Assembly (NCBI GenBank): GCA_943327965.2
Contig: CALPYQ020000078.1
Coordinates: forward strand, 1-7,267
Direction of reading: 5' to 3'
Length of the DNA stretch: 7,267 nt
Source: Singulisphaera sp. GP187
GTDB taxonomy: Bacteria; Pseudomonadota; Gammaproteobacteria; Burkholderiales; Burkholderiaceae_C
The notes beneath the pieces were generated by a model, which saw nothing but the letters and a program-made list of their open reading frames with translations, searched no databases and had not been told where the DNA came from. The translations under genes and the position numbers were made by a program. Each line of letters opens with the position of its first letter. Positions within the stretch are counted from its first letter, which is position 1. Below are positions 6,489 to 7,267 of the stretch, one piece after another.

Positions 6489-7267
6489 ATGACCTTGCCA
6501 CACGCCGAACTGGCATCCAAGTCCACCGCGGATGACCGTTGGGCACCGCAAACCAATTTGCCAAGCACATTGCCTGCCATGATTGCGCAAGCGGCTTTGA
6601 GGTACCCCAAGCGGGACGCCATCATTGATGGCGCCATCCACATCGACTACGCCAGTTTGTGGCAAAAGAGTCAAGCCGTGGCAGCGTCACTGATTGCGCT
6701 AGGTGTTGAGGCCGGCGATCGTGTGGCTATATGGGCGCCCAATATTTCTGAATGGATCTTGGCAGCTTGTGGCATCCACGCCGCAGGCGCTGTCATGGTG
6801 CCTTTGAATACGCGAATGAAAGGTCCTGAGGCTGTTGATATCTTGGACCGAAGTCAGGCCAAAGTTCTGTTCAGCATTGGTGATTTTTTGGGCCAATACT
6901 ACCCGCGCATGTTGGAAGGCATTCGCCCCCAAACCCTGCAACATGTGGTGGTTTTGCGTGAGGGTTTAAAGCCCACCAATGCTGCACCTCAGGACATGGA
7001 TTGGCTTCAATTTTTACAAGCGGCCACACCCGATGCACAGTCCAAAGTCACTGGCCGAATTGCCAACCTGACTGAAAATAGCACAGCCGATTTGATGTTC
7101 ACTTCGGGTACCACTGGCCGGCCCAAAGGTGTCATGGCTGCACATGGACCAACCATTCGCGCCTTCAGTGCTTGGGGCCGCGTGGTGGGCTTGCAGCAAG
7201 ACGATCGCTACCTCATTGTGAATCCGTTCTTTCACTCTTTTGGCTACAAAGCCGGTTGGGTGGCAGC
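6489..7267 (+). CDS. fadD3: FadD3-like acyl-CoA ligase (HIP:CoA ligase candidate), 3' end outside the window
   Basis: The first 259 codons of an AMP-forming acyl-CoA synthetase are present; the reading frame is open to the window edge, so the C-terminal adenylation lid is missing. The AMP-binding P-loop [10 protein letters not shown] is at 205-214. An early ANL-family block, [12 protein letters not shown] (78-89), and VPLNTR (104-109) are in the expected places. The segment [19 protein letters not shown] (238-256) closely resembles, as I recall it, the corresponding stretch of mycobacterial FadD3. FadD3 attaches CoA to HIP, the propanoate left after rings A and B are removed, and so starts C/D-ring degradation. 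The steroid operon supports that substrate, but steroid side-chain or medium-chain acid ligases share these motifs. The N-terminus appears about 20 residues longer than mycobacterial FadD3, with no visible signal peptide. A full family genuinely runs to roughly 500 or more residues, so about half is seen. Confidence 0.7.
   Translation, partial: MTLPHAELASKSTADDRWAPQTNLPSTLPAMIAQAALRYPKRDAIIDGAIHIDYASLWQKSQAVAASLIALGVEAGDRVAIWAPNISEWILAACGIHAAGAVMVPLNTRMKGPEAVDILDRSQAKVLFSIGDFLGQYYPRMLEGIRPQTLQHVVVLREGLKPTNAAPQDMDWLQFLQAATPDAQSKVTGRIANLTENSTADLMFTSGTTGRPKGVMAAHGPTIRAFSAWGRVVGLQQDDRYLIVNPFFHSFGYKAGWVA

Noticed and set aside
1..7267. Possible novel defence, mobile or RNA-based system
   Set aside because: Nearly every base is within six metabolic genes of recognisable families. 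There are no non-coding stretches over 300 bases, no repeat arrays, no transposase or integrase motifs and no tRNA-like sequence.

Overview
The window reads as one plus-strand operon for aerobic steroid (sterol, androgen or bile-acid) breakdown. It holds six genes with almost no space between them. In order they look like an HsaA/TesA2-type flavin-dependent hydroxylase (27-1223), a 3-ketosteroid Δ1-dehydrogenase (1236-2996), a second FAD flavoprotein resembling the 3-oxo-5α-steroid Δ4-dehydrogenase/TesI family (2993-4666, GTG start), a short-chain 3β/17β-hydroxysteroid dehydrogenase (4679-5437), a KshB-like FAD/[2Fe-2S] reductase (5434-6480), and the first 259 codons of a FadD3-like acyl-CoA ligase (6489 to the window edge).

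The host is most likely a Gram-negative betaproteobacterium of the Comamonadaceae type. The hydroxysteroid dehydrogenase resembles, as I recall that sequence, the Comamonas testosteroni 3β/17β-HSD along nearly its whole length, including the catalytic block and the last residues. A kstD gene next to a tesI-like gene is also an arrangement known from Comamonas steroid clusters. The taxonomic call is inference; no rRNA or other marker is present.

The gaps are 12, 12 and 8 bases, and two junctions are 4-base start/stop overlaps (GTGA at 2993-2996, ATGA at 5434-5437). There is no room for internal promoters or terminators, so a single transcript with translational coupling is the simplest reading. 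The promoter, any regulator and the operon end lie outside the window. Bases 1-26 hold only the ribosome binding site of the first gene and perhaps the tail of an upstream gene.

How the genes fit together: the SDR oxidises 3β- and 17β-hydroxyls to ketones. The TesI-like and KstD flavoproteins introduce the Δ4 and Δ1 double bonds. The KshB-like protein would pass NADH electrons to a Rieske 9α-hydroxylase (KshA), which is not in the window; 9α-hydroxylation of the Δ1,4-diene opens ring B. The HsaA-like enzyme would then hydroxylate the aromatised ring A, using reduced flavin from an HsaB partner that is also not in the window. The FadD3-like ligase would activate the remaining C/D-ring propanoate (HIP) with CoA. 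The segment therefore mixes early and late pathway genes, and two multi-component enzymes are represented by one subunit each.

I saw no RNA genes, mobile elements, CRISPR arrays or convincing non-coding structures, and no wholly new system. The main points of interest are the operon composition, the GTG start of the third gene and an extra charged segment in that protein.
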